From Clarireedia homoeocarpa (taxonomy: Eukaryota > Ascomycota > Leotiomycetes > Helotiales > Rutstroemiaceae), in the NCBI GenBank assembly GCA_001465935.1, contig LNKV01000043.1:321356-385355 (forward strand): a stretch of DNA of 64,000 nt, read 5' to 3'. The translations under genes and the position numbers were made by a program. Each line of letters opens with the position of its first letter. Within the stretch, counting starts at the first letter, position 1. Shown here one piece after another: positions 54,519-64,000 of the stretch. The notes beneath the pieces were generated by a model. It saw only the letters and a list, made by a program, of their open reading frames with translations. It searched no databases and was not told the DNA's origin.

Positions 54519-56285
54519 ATGAACATGAACTCAGAGGATTTCGTATACAACCCCTTACCAGGAGACTCCATTCGCCTTGTTCAATTGGAAATTGGATATT
54601 CCCAGCATATCTCCCTAGGGCTCTGTGTTTGTACCTTAGAGACGGCACAGCCCTGCACAGCGTTATCCTATACCTGGGGTGGCGAGGTCAGATCTCAGCT
54701 CATTGAACTTCAAGGAACTGCGTTTCGCATAACACCAAACCTTGAGGCATTCCTATTGGAAGCGAAACGTCGGATTGAAGCGCTATCAACAAACAAAGAG
54801 CTGGACGAAAAGCGTTGGAACGGTGGTTGGCTTTGGGTTGATTCTATCTGCATTGATCAATCAAACCCCTTGGAAAGAAACGCTCAAGTAGCCATGATGA
54901 AAAACATCTACGAACGAGCACATACCATAATTTCATGGTTAGGTAAACTGGATGATGAAGCGAAATTGGGAATGGAATATGTTTTTGAGTTTATGCACGA
55001 ACCGCCAAATCAATCATCAAAGTTCTCATCAGACATCATGCCAGAAAAGGAATGGAAGTTGCTTCGTGAAAAGGCTATTCAAGCTACCAACAAAATCATC
55101 TCCAGAAGTTACTGGACGAGAGTTTGGATCATCCAAGAAGCAACAACACCAAAAGAATCCTGCCATTCCCTTGTCTGGTGTGGTTCTTATACAGACGACT
55201 TTGAATCATTCACGAACTCAGCGGAGCAGATTATACGGCTTAGCATGATTGATGGATTACCCGGAAAGCTGCACAATGTCTCCACAGATGCTCTGCGGGG
55301 ATTGATCTCTATACGAGGGATGCGGCAAAACCATATTGCCACCGATATCATAGATCCTTATCTCTTGCTACCGTACGCTCATACCTTTGACGCAACAGAT
55401 TCCCGCGACAAGATCTTTGGACTCTCTTCCCTAGTCCCTGAGCAAGGCCTTAGATTCATAGTTCCCGATTACAACGCAAATGCCCACGATATCTACTTTC
55501 GCGTAGCGTGCAACCTTATACAGAGCGACCGAAGGTTGGATATACTTGGGTTTTGTAATACAACCGTCGGCGATTTTGACTTGCCATCTTGGGTTCCGGA
55601 CTGGACATCAACGCATATGCCGAAACCGTTCCTCCGCAGGACTCTCGATGACTCTCTACAACTTAGAAGTCTATATAATGCAGCGAACAACACGGAATTC
55701 GATGGCAGTATTGACGAAGATAATGGGGTTTTATATACTTCGGGATTTGAATTTGATGCAGTTTCTTGGCTAGCAATTCCCCGTTTCGACAAATTGGAAC
55801 GAGACCACGATATTGCTTTGAACTGGCAGATTGCTGCCCTTGCACCTTGGTCCAAATACATTACAGGATGTACACGTCAAGAAGCTCTAGCGCATACGGT
55901 ATGCGCAGACGCCGCATGCTTCAGTGATGACCTGGCGTATTCTCTTCTCGGGAAACGATTTGCCTCTGTTCCAGTTCCTGATCATGATGATGATTTAGGC
56001 ATTTTTGCCTGGCCGATCCCATCAGTTCGTGACTCTACCGTTCAAAGGTTTCTTTTCTTCACTAATAAAGGTTACATGGGGCTGGCACCATATACCACGA
56101 GTGTTGGGGATAAGGTATGCTTGTTGAAAGGAGCTCAGTTTCCTATCATCTTGAGAGAAGATGATGATGACTGGATTTTGATTGGGGAATCTTACGTTCA
56201 TGGCATTATGGATGGAGAAGGATGGCAGAAGATGTTGTCCGATGAGAGTACCGAAAATAATATACAAACATTTGCTATAAGTTAG
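54519..56285 (+). CDS. Heterokaryon incompatibility (HET) domain protein
   Basis: Single exon, 588 aa from MNMNSEDFVYNPL (the frame upstream has no ATG). HET-domain proteins mediate non-self recognition and cell death after fusion of incompatible hyphae; the HET region is thought to be TIR-like. The signature blocks are in order: CTALSYTWGG (47-55), WLWVDSICIDQSNPLERNAQ (about 107-126), MKNIYERAHTIISWLG, and SYWTRVWIIQEATT. Then DSRDKIFGLSSLV, YNANAHDIYFRVACNLIQ and LPSWVPDWT complete the usual HET architecture. The C-terminal part (about 430-588) carries GDKVCLLKGAQFPIILRED and a YVHGIMDGEGW ending, standard for the family. No NACHT or repeat domain is attached. Intact; polymorphism between strains would be expected. 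Confidence 0.93.
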   Translation: MNMNSEDFVYNPLPGDSIRLVQLEIGYSQHISLGLCVCTLETAQPCTALSYTWGGEVRSQLIELQGTAFRITPNLEAFLLEAKRRIEALSTNKELDEKRWNGGWLWVDSICIDQSNPLERNAQVAMMKNIYERAHTIISWLGKLDDEAKLGMEYVFEFMHEPPNQSSKFSSDIMPEKEWKLLREKAIQATNKIISRSYWTRVWIIQEATTPKESCHSLVWCGSYTDDFESFTNSAEQIIRLSMIDGLPGKLHNVSTDALRGLISIRGMRQNHIATDIIDPYLLLPYAHTFDATDSRDKIFGLSSLVPEQGLRFIVPDYNANAHDIYFRVACNLIQSDRRLDILGFCNTTVGDFDLPSWVPDWTSTHMPKPFLRRTLDDSLQLRSLYNAANNTEFDGSIDEDNGVLYTSGFEFDAVSWLAIPRFDKLERDHDIALNWQIAALAPWSKYITGCTRQEALAHTVCADAACFSDDLAYSLLGKRFASVPVPDHDDDLGIFAWPIPSVRDSTVQRFLFFTNKGYMGLAPYTTSVGDKVCLLKGAQFPIILREDDDDWILIGESYVHGIMDGEGWQKMLSDESTENNIQTFAIS

Positions 56286-56641
56286 AGAACCAGACCAGAA
56301 ACAGCGATCCAAGATAGGAAATCAAAATATCTTTCTTATTTTGTATGTTGTGGTTTGAAATTCGGTCCTCAAAACGAATAAAAATGACTCCTTCTCCACC
56401 ACGGAAACGCCGCAATTCTTGGAATATCGATGTTGTTAAGCCACAAATACATATGGAAGGCGATCAGCTGATGTAAAAGTAGGAACAAAAGCGCCGCAAC
56501 CGGCGTATCTGGAAACATTTCGAAAACTTTGTCACTTTGTGCATACTACTATTTACTCTTGCCTCCTTTTTCGCGTGCCAGACTTCCGACTTTGTAGGAA
56601 TGAAAGCTATATCACTTCCGAGATTGTTCATCAATTTATGA
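56286..56641. other. Region 5' of the acyltransferase remnant
   Basis: About 350 bp that would hold the N-terminal half of a BAHD-type gene if it were complete; I cannot recognise it. The HHxxxDG active-site motif of the family is not visible in any frame. Confidence 0.4.
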
Positions 56642-57361
56642 TGCGTAGAATGCGTTATATGTCAGGAATGGAAAGGCACGATCCAGTGCTCATACAGAGT
56701 ATTCCAAATCTTCCCACAGGAAATTGAAAAGCTAAAAGCTCTGGCATCAGCTCCGCATGGCGACTCACCCCATGCACCCTACATTGATACCATCGACGCA
56801 TTGAGTGCATTAGTGACTGTCTGCGCTAGCAGGGCACGCCGTCTCCCGTCCACATTTCAAAGTGTTGCGTTTAATACTAATGTCAACGGCCGGAAGCGAC
56901 TTGCCCGAAAAATACATAGGAAACGTGGTGTTCAATACAGTGTCAAAGCATCCTATCGACTCCATCAACCTGCCTTTCACGGCATCCATCCTGTCGGTCG
57001 CAAGGAGAATACGCTTGTCTGTAAGCACTGTCAATGACGAATACATAAGATCTGCCTTGGCTTTGATAGATGCGCAGGGTTTTCCCCGAGCTGTGGTATC
57101 GTCTGTTGACTTTTGGCACGGAACTGACTTTTTGTCACCCTCATGTTCGAATTCAGGGATGTGGGATGCAGAGTTTGGCGGCGGGAAGGCCTCTTATATT
57201 GGTCCCGCCTCTTTGCTGACATGAGCCCGGGTCTTCTTGAGAAAGTACTCGGAGGCCCTCTGCTTTTCGTGGAGTTGAGGGACAATATTGAGGGGCGAGG
57301 AGGTGGGGCAAGGGTAGCCGTTTTCCTTAACGCAAGCAGAAATGAGGTTAGACACGGGTGA
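56642..57361 (+). pseudogene. Remnant of a BAHD-type acyltransferase (transferase family)
   Basis: C-terminal homology is spread over three frames. Frame A (from 56642) reads EWKGTIQCSYRVFQIFPQEI, then TIDALSALVTVCASRARRLP up to about 56900. Frame B continues LPEKYIGNVVFNTVSKHPID, VNDEYIRSALALIDAQG and DFWHGTDFLSPSCSNSGMWD to a TGA at 57222. Frame C (to 57361) continues LGGPLLFVELRDNIEGRGGG and RVAVFLNASR. These correspond in order to the DALSAL, YxGN, R..I/DEY, SGMWDAEFG and closing strands of fungal BAHD-like transferases. At least two frameshifts and a missing N-terminal half mean it is not expressed as an enzyme. The former substrate is unknown. Confidence 0.7.
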
Positions 57362-58151
57362 ATGTTAGTGTAGTGCCGCCTTACTGTCATGCAATCTGCC
57401 GCTATAATCACTTACGCATCTGAGAAATATATTCTTGCAGAACTTCATAGCCAAACAAACTCGATGAGAGCAGTATCGGCCATCCGCAAAATTTGCCGGA
57501 TGAAGCTACATCAAACAGTGCTCCTGAAAGGGCAGCCTACATCTTTACTATGGTCCCAATACTCTGTTGGGCTCCTTTGACACTACAACCAAGCCTAATG
57601 GCAGCAATTAATACGCAGCTAGCGCGTCCTTACGAAATCAATCCTCAAGACCTTCAGCGACTATGACTCGCTCCAGGAATTTTTCTACACACGTCCCTAT
57701 GGTCACAGCTTTATTGACATCAATCAGGTCTATCTCGCGCGGAAGCTTCGAGGACACGCTGTAAAATGAAGTATCGTATAGCTCTCAAGATGACTTCTCC
57801 GTGTATCCAACGTCCTGCGAAGTTGCAGGAGTATTTTCAGAGGTAGCAGCTGAGTAGACCTAGGGATTTATGGAGTAATAGAAGGAATCCGCTACAATGG
57901 TATACTTCTTAAGCCGTTTTGGTTGTTAGACATCGGTCAATTTCCATGGCTCTGCTTCAGCTGGGAATTGGTGTTGCTTAGCTAGTTGCTTTTTTGGGAC
58001 GTAATTGTCGAGCCTGGGACGGTATGACGAAGTATGTCGACTTCAGTAATTAGAGGATCAAAGTTATAAAGTTCTAACTGGTGAAGGTAACAATTTTTGA
58101 GCGCGCTTTCCACCCAGGGAACTATTTTACTGCCTTAGCTGCAGGCACCTT
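57362..58151. other. Intergenic region downstream of the acyltransferase remnant
   Basis: About 0.8 kb with no recognised gene; convergent with the GNAT gene. It could contain further decayed coding sequence (a short FIDINQVYLARK frame near 57710), but I cannot assign it. Confidence 0.45.
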
Positions 58152-58983
58152 CTATTTCTTATGAGCTACCATTGCCTCCCACAAAGTCCTCGGTTCCCCA
58201 TCCTTGACAACCCCTCCCTTGGGCCTCCACATTGCCCAATACTGCACAGGATTTGGAGTCAGCTTTTGGATCATTTCATGGCGCTCTTTGGTCCCATTTT
58301 CTGCATCGACCAAGATTTTCGATAGCTGCCCGAAGCCAAACTTCTGATACAGATTGCTACCCGCGTCGGTTGCCTCAACATAACACTCAATTCCCAACTC
58401 ATCCGCTTTCTTGACTCCCCAATCCACCAGCATCTTGCCTACCCCCCTACGTTGATGATCCTGGCGGACTGAAGTATCATCCATCGCTATTAACGTAGCA
58501 GCGCATCAGCAATTTATCTACTCAACTGCAAACAAAATACTGGAAATGAAGAAACATACTCGCCATCGGTCTATTCATCCAACTAGCTCTTGGATAAAAG
58601 CACTGATTTATGATTTCCTCCGCACACTCCTTACCCTCCTTATCATCCTCCGGCCACCACGGAAACTCAACTCTTGTCGGCACGGGCGGAAAAGGCATCC
58701 ATGTGTATATTTTCCACGCGATTGTGCCTATGATTTCGCCTGTGGGAACATGCACCACAAACGGCTTATGGCTGGCCGGGTCATTGATATGTCGTTCCCA
58801 GGAGCGCTCCTTATCCACAGCAATGGTTGCTTGAATGTCTTCTGGCGAGTTCCCGAGGAACGGCCCATGGCTTATGCGGATAATGCTCGTGATCGAGGGG
58901 TCGTTCCATACCTGGAACGTCAGGTCGATGATAGCATCATGTTCTTCCCTTGTGGGATTTTCTTTAAGAATATACTCTGCCAT
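58152..58983 (-). CDS. GNAT-family N-acetyltransferase
   Basis: Two exons, 58983-58560 and 58486-58152 (donor GTATGT, acceptor AATAG, phase 1), 252 aa. The N-terminal half has PFVVHVPTGEIIGTIAWKIY (strand pair of the GNAT fold). The acetyl-CoA-binding motif RQDHQRRGVGKMLVDWG (Q153-G158 as QxxGxG) follows the splice, then CYVEATDAGSNLYQKFGF, the typical motif B that ends the core. Total length and order match fungal small-molecule-type GNATs. The acceptor substrate cannot be inferred. The splice is set by the exact joining of the strand before and the MDDTSV strand after. Confidence 0.9.
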
Positions 58984-59402
58984 CCTGGTTCGCGTAAAAC
59001 TGTGTAAGCTATGTTTCCATGAAGTTCAATATTGGAATTTGAAGAACTCTAGCTTGCAAACTCGGCAGACGCCAATTAATACATATTCCTGGATCTGGAT
59101 TGAATCGGAACACATCACCAAGATTGTAAGCCCGCATGCCATATCACAAGCACTACTATTAGAACCCACTTGCCTAATTCATGTTTCTTTCGTACTATAC
59201 GTCCAACTGTCACTTCGTCAGAGCCAATCACGTTGATTGATATTACAAACTCCAACCTAGTTGTGACTCGATTCAGTTCTAATTCCAAGACATCTATTGA
59301 GTAACTTCACGACATTCCAGCCCACTTATGCAGCTTCCGTATTTTCAACGCGCCTGGAAATGTGACCCAAAATCGGAGTCGAGGATATCTGTCATCGTTG
59401 TC
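58984..59402. other. Intergenic region, GNAT promoter and permease 3' side
   Basis: 419 bp; nothing recognised. Confidence 0.5.
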
Positions 59403-61410
59403 TTACGCAGCGAAAACCCCCACCTCAACCACCGGGCCTTCATAAATCTTCCGAGCCCAAATAATATAATACAAAAAGCTGAAAATAACGGTGAAACCGG
59501 TTATTAATGAGCTGTAGTTCATTTTTGCCGGAGTGACTGGTAAAGTAGCAGGCCAGAAGCAGAAGAAGATCATGATGAACAGGTATACGCAGCCGATAAA
59601 ATTAGTGATAACTCCTAAGAGACCTTTGATCCTCCACGGGCCCCATCGAAGCTGTTTCTCGGGCTGCAGCAACTCTTCCTGTATAATTTCGGGAGAGTAA
59701 TTCTCTTCAGCTATATCCCCTCGAAGACGGCGCCAGAGAAGCAAGCATAATGCGATGAAGTAGGATGAGAAAAGTCCTTCCAGCGCAAGCGAAATGACAT
59801 CGTTGAACACGGTAGTAGATCCGATATTGATAAGCCCCAGGAGGGCGGCGGAAACAGTGACGACTAAGATCGCTGCCATTGGGAGCAGAGATCGTGTTTC
59901 TATCTAAATTAAAAGTTAGAGAAGTATAAAACAGTCTCAACCGGCAGATTACCTTCGACAAAGTTGATGAGAATGGCAGACCATTGTCTCGAGCAAAAGA
60001 CCACATCATACGACTCGCTGAAGCCAAGCAGCCGATTGCATTACACCAGGCCAGGAAGACGGTAATACTGACCATTACCGTTGCACTAGCGATCGACTGG
60101 ACACCGCTAGCAAATATGGCAATGAAAGGATAGCCGGTAGGTGACTCAGCAGCAGCAGAGATATCTCCTTGGCAATACAGGATCGCCAACAGCATACCAA
60201 ACCCGAGAATACCATTTATGATGATGGAGCTTAACATTGCCCTTGGGACCGTTCTTGCTGCGCCTTTGATTTCTTCAGACATCTATTGATTGAGTTGATT
60301 AGTAGGATTCGGACGAACATGACTCGATACATACGTGAATGGCGCCATCAGTGCCTAGAATAAGAATTAGATACTAGTAACCCCGAACAAAACGGGAAAA
60401 ACGAACCAACAAATGGTGCTGCAACGCCCTGCAACCCCACGAAGAAAGCCAAGCTCATAGTACTCCATCCACTGTTGATAAAATGTGTCCAGACTTCTCG
60501 CGAATCTGTGTGAGGGGCCAACCTCACCAGCGGAAGGAGGACTGCGAAGAATCCGAGGATATGTAATACCAGCATGGTAGATTCGATAGCTGGCAAAACT
60601 TTACTGAAGACTGTATTGACGCTCAAGGTAAGCAAAATTACTGCCCAGTATATCAAAGTTCCTTGCCACCCTACTAAGCTGTATGATGGATTACACAGAA
60701 CGATAAGTCCTTGAATGAGACTGGATGCAAAAAAGGTAGCCGTTGCGGTAGAAGCTGTCCATCCTGCTACCGTCATCCATCCTGAAGTATATCAGTATCT
60801 TCTCTACTCCCCAGGAGCTTGTTATGAGGACGTACCACTCACATAGCTTAGAAACCTTCTTGTTGAAGGGGGTGCCAAGACATACACATAGTGATATTGC
60901 CCTCCTGCGGTTGGAATCATCGAGTTGAGCTCACCAAGAGTCATGAAGACACATAAAGTGCCCACCCAGGCCACAAGGAAGCCGTAAAGAAGTCCAGCGG
61001 GCCCACCACTACGATGGTTAGTCCAAATTCGATGAATTCATCTTGAGCCTGTTCTACGTACTTTTGGTATCCCAACAAGCATGTGCTAAGAGGGTTCGTT
61101 AAAAGTATATTTGAAAACGAGATATGAGTAGCAAGCTCACGTCAATACACCTTCCCATGTGTTCATCAAAGTACAAGCGAAACCAATGACGCTGATGAAG
61201 CCAAATCTGCGCTGAGATGGATTAGAACACTGGTGGCGAGTGGAATCTCTGACGCCGCACCTTTAAGATTTGCTTCTTTCCAGATCTTGCCAGAGCCAAG
61301 GTATCTTCATCTTCAACCTGCCGACCCTCGATGTCTCGATGGCCATAGCGGTTGCGTGGCCGTTTAGACTCCATCGTATGCATCTCATATATGAGTGTAT
61401 CAGAAGCCAT
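59403..61410 (-). CDS. Amino-acid/GABA/choline-type permease (APC superfamily)
   Basis: Twelve-helix plasma-membrane transporter. Eight exons: 61410-61261, 61211-61141, 61085-61062 (24 nt), 61008-60836, 60781-60407, 60354-60335 (20 nt), 60282-59953 and 59903-59403. All phases fit, 547 aa. The sequence is typical of the fungal GABA/choline permease group: FGFISVIGFACTLMNTWEGV, GGPAGLLYGFLVAWVGTL, ELNSMIPTAGGQYHYVYVL, GWMTVAGWTASTATATFF, GVAAPFVGTDGAIHMSEEIK with the conserved E-E loop, ARDNGLPFS, and closing helices with PVTPAKMNYSS. In exon 2 the acceptor is TCTCAG at 61213-61212 rather than the GCAG five bases on; only the first keeps the frame. Substrate (GABA, choline or amino acid) is not decided. 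Confidence 0.93.
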
Positions 61411-62158
61411 CTTCGGTGGGATGCGAACCTTATTATCTGAGCCAATAAAAATTTTCCTCGACCAAAATCAAGGTCGTTGTTTTTCCGACTGTGTCGTTGC
61501 TGATGAGCAAGTAATCAGATGTTAAGAATTGGGTTTGCTTCCGGAAGATACTTCTGCTCACGTTCTTCCATTTTGCGTTGCTCAACTTCCTAGAAAGATA
61601 ACGATGGAGATATAGTTTGCAGAATCATAGTGCAGGATCCCCGTTATTATGTCGGTTGATAAGTACATAGTGCCTCCGCACGGAGACGTGGAGGGGTGTA
61701 TATGCACATCGCTCAATTGGGCCTATCTTAGTGCGAGACGTACCCCCGCGGACAGCTTGCAGCAAGTACTACGACTTGCACCGTGCGCCGGGAGTCTACG
61801 ATCAATGTAACCTCCCTCATATAAAGACACCCGGAAAGAGCGGATGATACAGTCTCGCTTTTATTCTCCTTAATGGGATCAACGTAGTGCACCATTGAGT
61901 GATGGTTTGCCCACGATTAGAACTACCAGACTTTTGGAATGAACTGGACAGAAACAAATGAACTTCGTTCTTCAGCCAACAGCCCCAAACAACCCCAAAC
62001 AGTCTCCAGATTATCAATGCGACCTTCCTATCTAGCTATAAAGTTCGGCAGATCGGCTTGGCCAAACAGTCTCGATGTTGGCAACTAGTGGCCTTGATTC
62101 GACTTTGACTTTTCTCTCTACTATGATGCGATTGATCATCGGCACTTGAATGTCATCG
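61411..62158. other. Intergenic region upstream of the permease
   Basis: About 0.75 kb with the permease promoter. No gene recognised; no clear GATA cluster was noted. Confidence 0.5.
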
Positions 62159-63322
62159 CTAGTAAACGCTTTGTCTTGCGGTCTTGCTTACGTCACGCAG
62201 TACATAGCTGTAGTCGGGCCGCTTGGTGTACCCCTCAGCGTATCGCGAGGAGGGTTGATGTCGGCTTATATCGTCATTTACCATCATGCCTGAAGGGAAG
62301 GCTTCGAGTAAGGGTCGGAGGTACGGAATGCATGAAGTCATTATACTGGTGGTCTGCATGAACTGTGCACAGAGTACCCAAGGCCAAACATTCCGTGTGA
62401 TGTTGGTTGATTGTAGCCCCCCGCTGTATGCTAGTTGGCATGCGTTGACCACTATATCTCTATATTCCCGTTAGAGCAAGTTTGAAAAATTGCTAGGACA
62501 ATTGCTAGGACAGGGTGCATACAAACTTCTAATACAAAAACAGCTGAGAAGAGTCACCTTTTTTGCCAAGCACATTTGTAGTCTGTACAAGATGAGAAGC
62601 GGCAGAGCAATGAGAGCAACATCCGTAGCCACATTTATCGCTCCAACGGATCTCCAATATGCCACCTAGACCTTGTTAACCACGGTGTGCCTTATGCGTG
62701 TCGAATGGAAAGGCAATACTCTGTTGAAACAGCTTCCACCGATTATCCGCCAGACCTCTGGTGTCCTGCATTGAAATGCTGCAAAGAAAAGCGATAACAT
62801 ACCCCAAACAACGATGAAAACTGCCAAGGCCACACCGAATTTGTGATGCTGCTGGCTCGGAGAGATAAACCGAAGCAAAAGTATTATGGATAGCTTGGCA
62901 AAACATAAAGTTCCCACATGCAAAAGCTCCAAGGCATACATGCTCTGAACTCGTTAGCTGAAGATGCTGTATATCTTGGGGAGCAGCGAATAACCTTCTG
63001 GAATATCTGCAGCGACGACTGGTCAAGAGTTGCTTCATCCCTTCCCAATCCGTTTTCCGCCATCAAGGTAACGCTCATACCTGCACCAATGTTCAAAACC
63101 TGGCATTTGTTAAATGTCTGTTCGAATTTCAAAACTCACAACAACTAGAACGGTGAGAGTTACCAGTGATATTACACATGCCATATCATCCCAATTGAAA
63201 GCTTTGGCGAGCGCCCACTTGGTAGACACCCGAGCAAAGGTTGCCAAAACCGACACAACAAGTAGGAACCAAGCGATGATTTCGACGGTAGTAGCAGCGC
63301 ACGGTATAGTTGGAGATCCCAT
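62159..63322 (-). CDS. Rhodopsin-domain (fungal integral membrane) protein
   Basis: Seven-helix protein of the large filamentous-fungal family often grouped with Pth11-like proteins. Five exons: 63322-63140, 63099-62995, 62944-62720, 62665-62527 and 62451-62159, all in phase, 314 aa. Family features in order: IIAWFLLVVSVLATFARVST, FNWDDMACVISLVTL, GRDEATLDQSSLQIFQK, LLHVGTLCFAKLSIILLLRF, FFAAFQCRTPEVW with CFN following, GAINVATDVALIALPLLILY, and TSCIPYLRPLLEAFPSGMM. The last intron (62526-62452, branch CTAAC) removes an apparent TAA stop. Its donor GTTTGT was chosen because it joins CFCIR to VNACQLAYSGG as the family requires. The C-terminal tail is short. Ligand and signalling role are unknown. 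Confidence 0.88.
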
Positions 63323-64000
63323 TTTTCGAAAATATCCTGCGTGAAACAAAGGGTAGCAGTAGCAGTAGCAGTAGTCGATCTTCGGCCGCCGAAGGCTTGC
63401 GTGTGAATGCCCACTTGAGTCATACGGCGTGAGAATGAACGACTACGGATATATTACTATATATGATGATGCAAAAAGAGTAAGTTCATAAATAAGTACG
63501 GGCACCCTTGATGATTACAAAGCCGAACCAGTAATCCGAAAGATCTTACTTCACAGGGCTAGAAGTCTAGAGCAGACTGCCATTGAAATGGCCTGGTTTA
63601 TCATCATGGCAAAGTTTCGTGCCGCCCTCAAGCAAACTGTATTTTGAAAGTTCAACAGGGAAGTAGGACAAAAGGAAGTATGACAAGGAAGCATGACAAG
63701 AGCTACTAAAGTGGAGCAAAGCAAAACAAATATCAGCTGCCTTACCTGCAGGGTCTGCACCCGCGGAATACATGGTCTACATTACACCCGCCGAATAACC
63801 TTATCTTAGGGGGCTTGTCGGTTGGCTTAGTACAGCTGTAGGTGACACAAAATAAACGGGTTGAATCCTCTTATATTATCTTGTGCCCAGAAGAAGAGAA
63901 AAATCTCTAAACTGGATGGGAGGGAGAGCTGGACTATATAGACCCTCTCTCCTGTACTAACTACTATACTACAGCGCGTATCCAATATCCTGTAGTATCT
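63323..64000. other. Upstream region of the rhodopsin-domain gene, to window end
   Basis: About 0.68 kb. It contains a short AGCAGT repeat at 63356-63374 and AT-rich promoter-like sequence near 63450-63475. No gene recognised. Confidence 0.5.

Noticed and set aside
57600..57780. Second HET-like fragment (short frame reading FIDINQVYLARK)
   Set aside because: Too short, with no neighbouring HET blocks in any frame.
62159..62665. Rhodopsin-domain gene called as a pseudogene because of an in-frame TAA
   Set aside because: A canonical intron with branch CTAAC removes the stop and restores the family motif.

Overview
The window is nuclear DNA of a filamentous ascomycete (Pezizomycotina; the gene set would fit a Leotiomycete, but that placement is a low-confidence inference). 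The evidence is short introns (mostly 40-150 nt) with GTRNGT donors and CTAAC/CTGAC branch sites, gene families confined to or typical of filamentous fungi (HET, 2EXR, CYP505, Dnt1-like, fungal rhodopsin-domain membrane proteins), and long intergenic stretches rich in simple repeats. No rRNA, tRNA, CRISPR or intact transposon was recognised.

Layout. 1-4.3 kb carries core metabolism on the + strand: the 3' end of NAD-glycerol-3-phosphate dehydrogenase, a DAHP synthase (shikimate entry) and cytochrome c1. 4.8-8.1 kb is an MBD4-type DNA glycosylase with a long charged N-terminal extension and an unresolved frame break. 8.6-15.6 kb is on the - strand: a Pro/Ser-rich hypothetical, a degenerate SDR-like protein with a Glu-rich tail, and a six-exon self-sufficient P450-reductase fusion (CYP505 type). 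17-22.7 kb holds a small membrane protein and a Dnt1/Net1-like nucleolar protein. 24.4-33.1 kb (- strand) holds a 2EXR protein, an RRM protein, a small multi-pass membrane protein and a Cys-rich single-pass surface protein. 35.3-36.6 kb is a zinc alcohol dehydrogenase broken by a nonsense codon and a frameshift. After about 4 kb of repeat-rich DNA come a RhoGAP protein, the divergent pair RRS1 / mitoribosomal mS29, and an F-box protein. 48.4-53.4 kb (- strand) holds a PIG-L-family protein with an eroded active site, a periplasmic-binding-protein-like protein and a nuclear-looking hypothetical. 54.5-64 kb is accessory in character: a HET-domain protein, the remains of a BAHD-type acyltransferase, a GNAT acetyltransferase, an eight-exon APC amino-acid/GABA-type permease with two micro-exons, and a rhodopsin-domain integral membrane protein.

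The genes do not form one pathway. The clearest functional linkage is the head-to-head RRS1 / mS29 pair (cytosolic and mitochondrial ribosome supply from one 243-bp intergenic region). The CYP505 gene and the SDR-like gene lie in tandem and could be co-regulated, but no backbone biosynthetic enzyme is present, so a metabolite cluster is not supported. The most unusual items are the MBD4-like glycosylase with its frame break, the SDR-like and PIG-L-like proteins lacking canonical active-site residues, the possible 6-nt first coding exon of DAHP synthase, the in-frame stopless intron of RRS1, and three 29-bp hairpin-forming tandem repeats at 9.8 kb.
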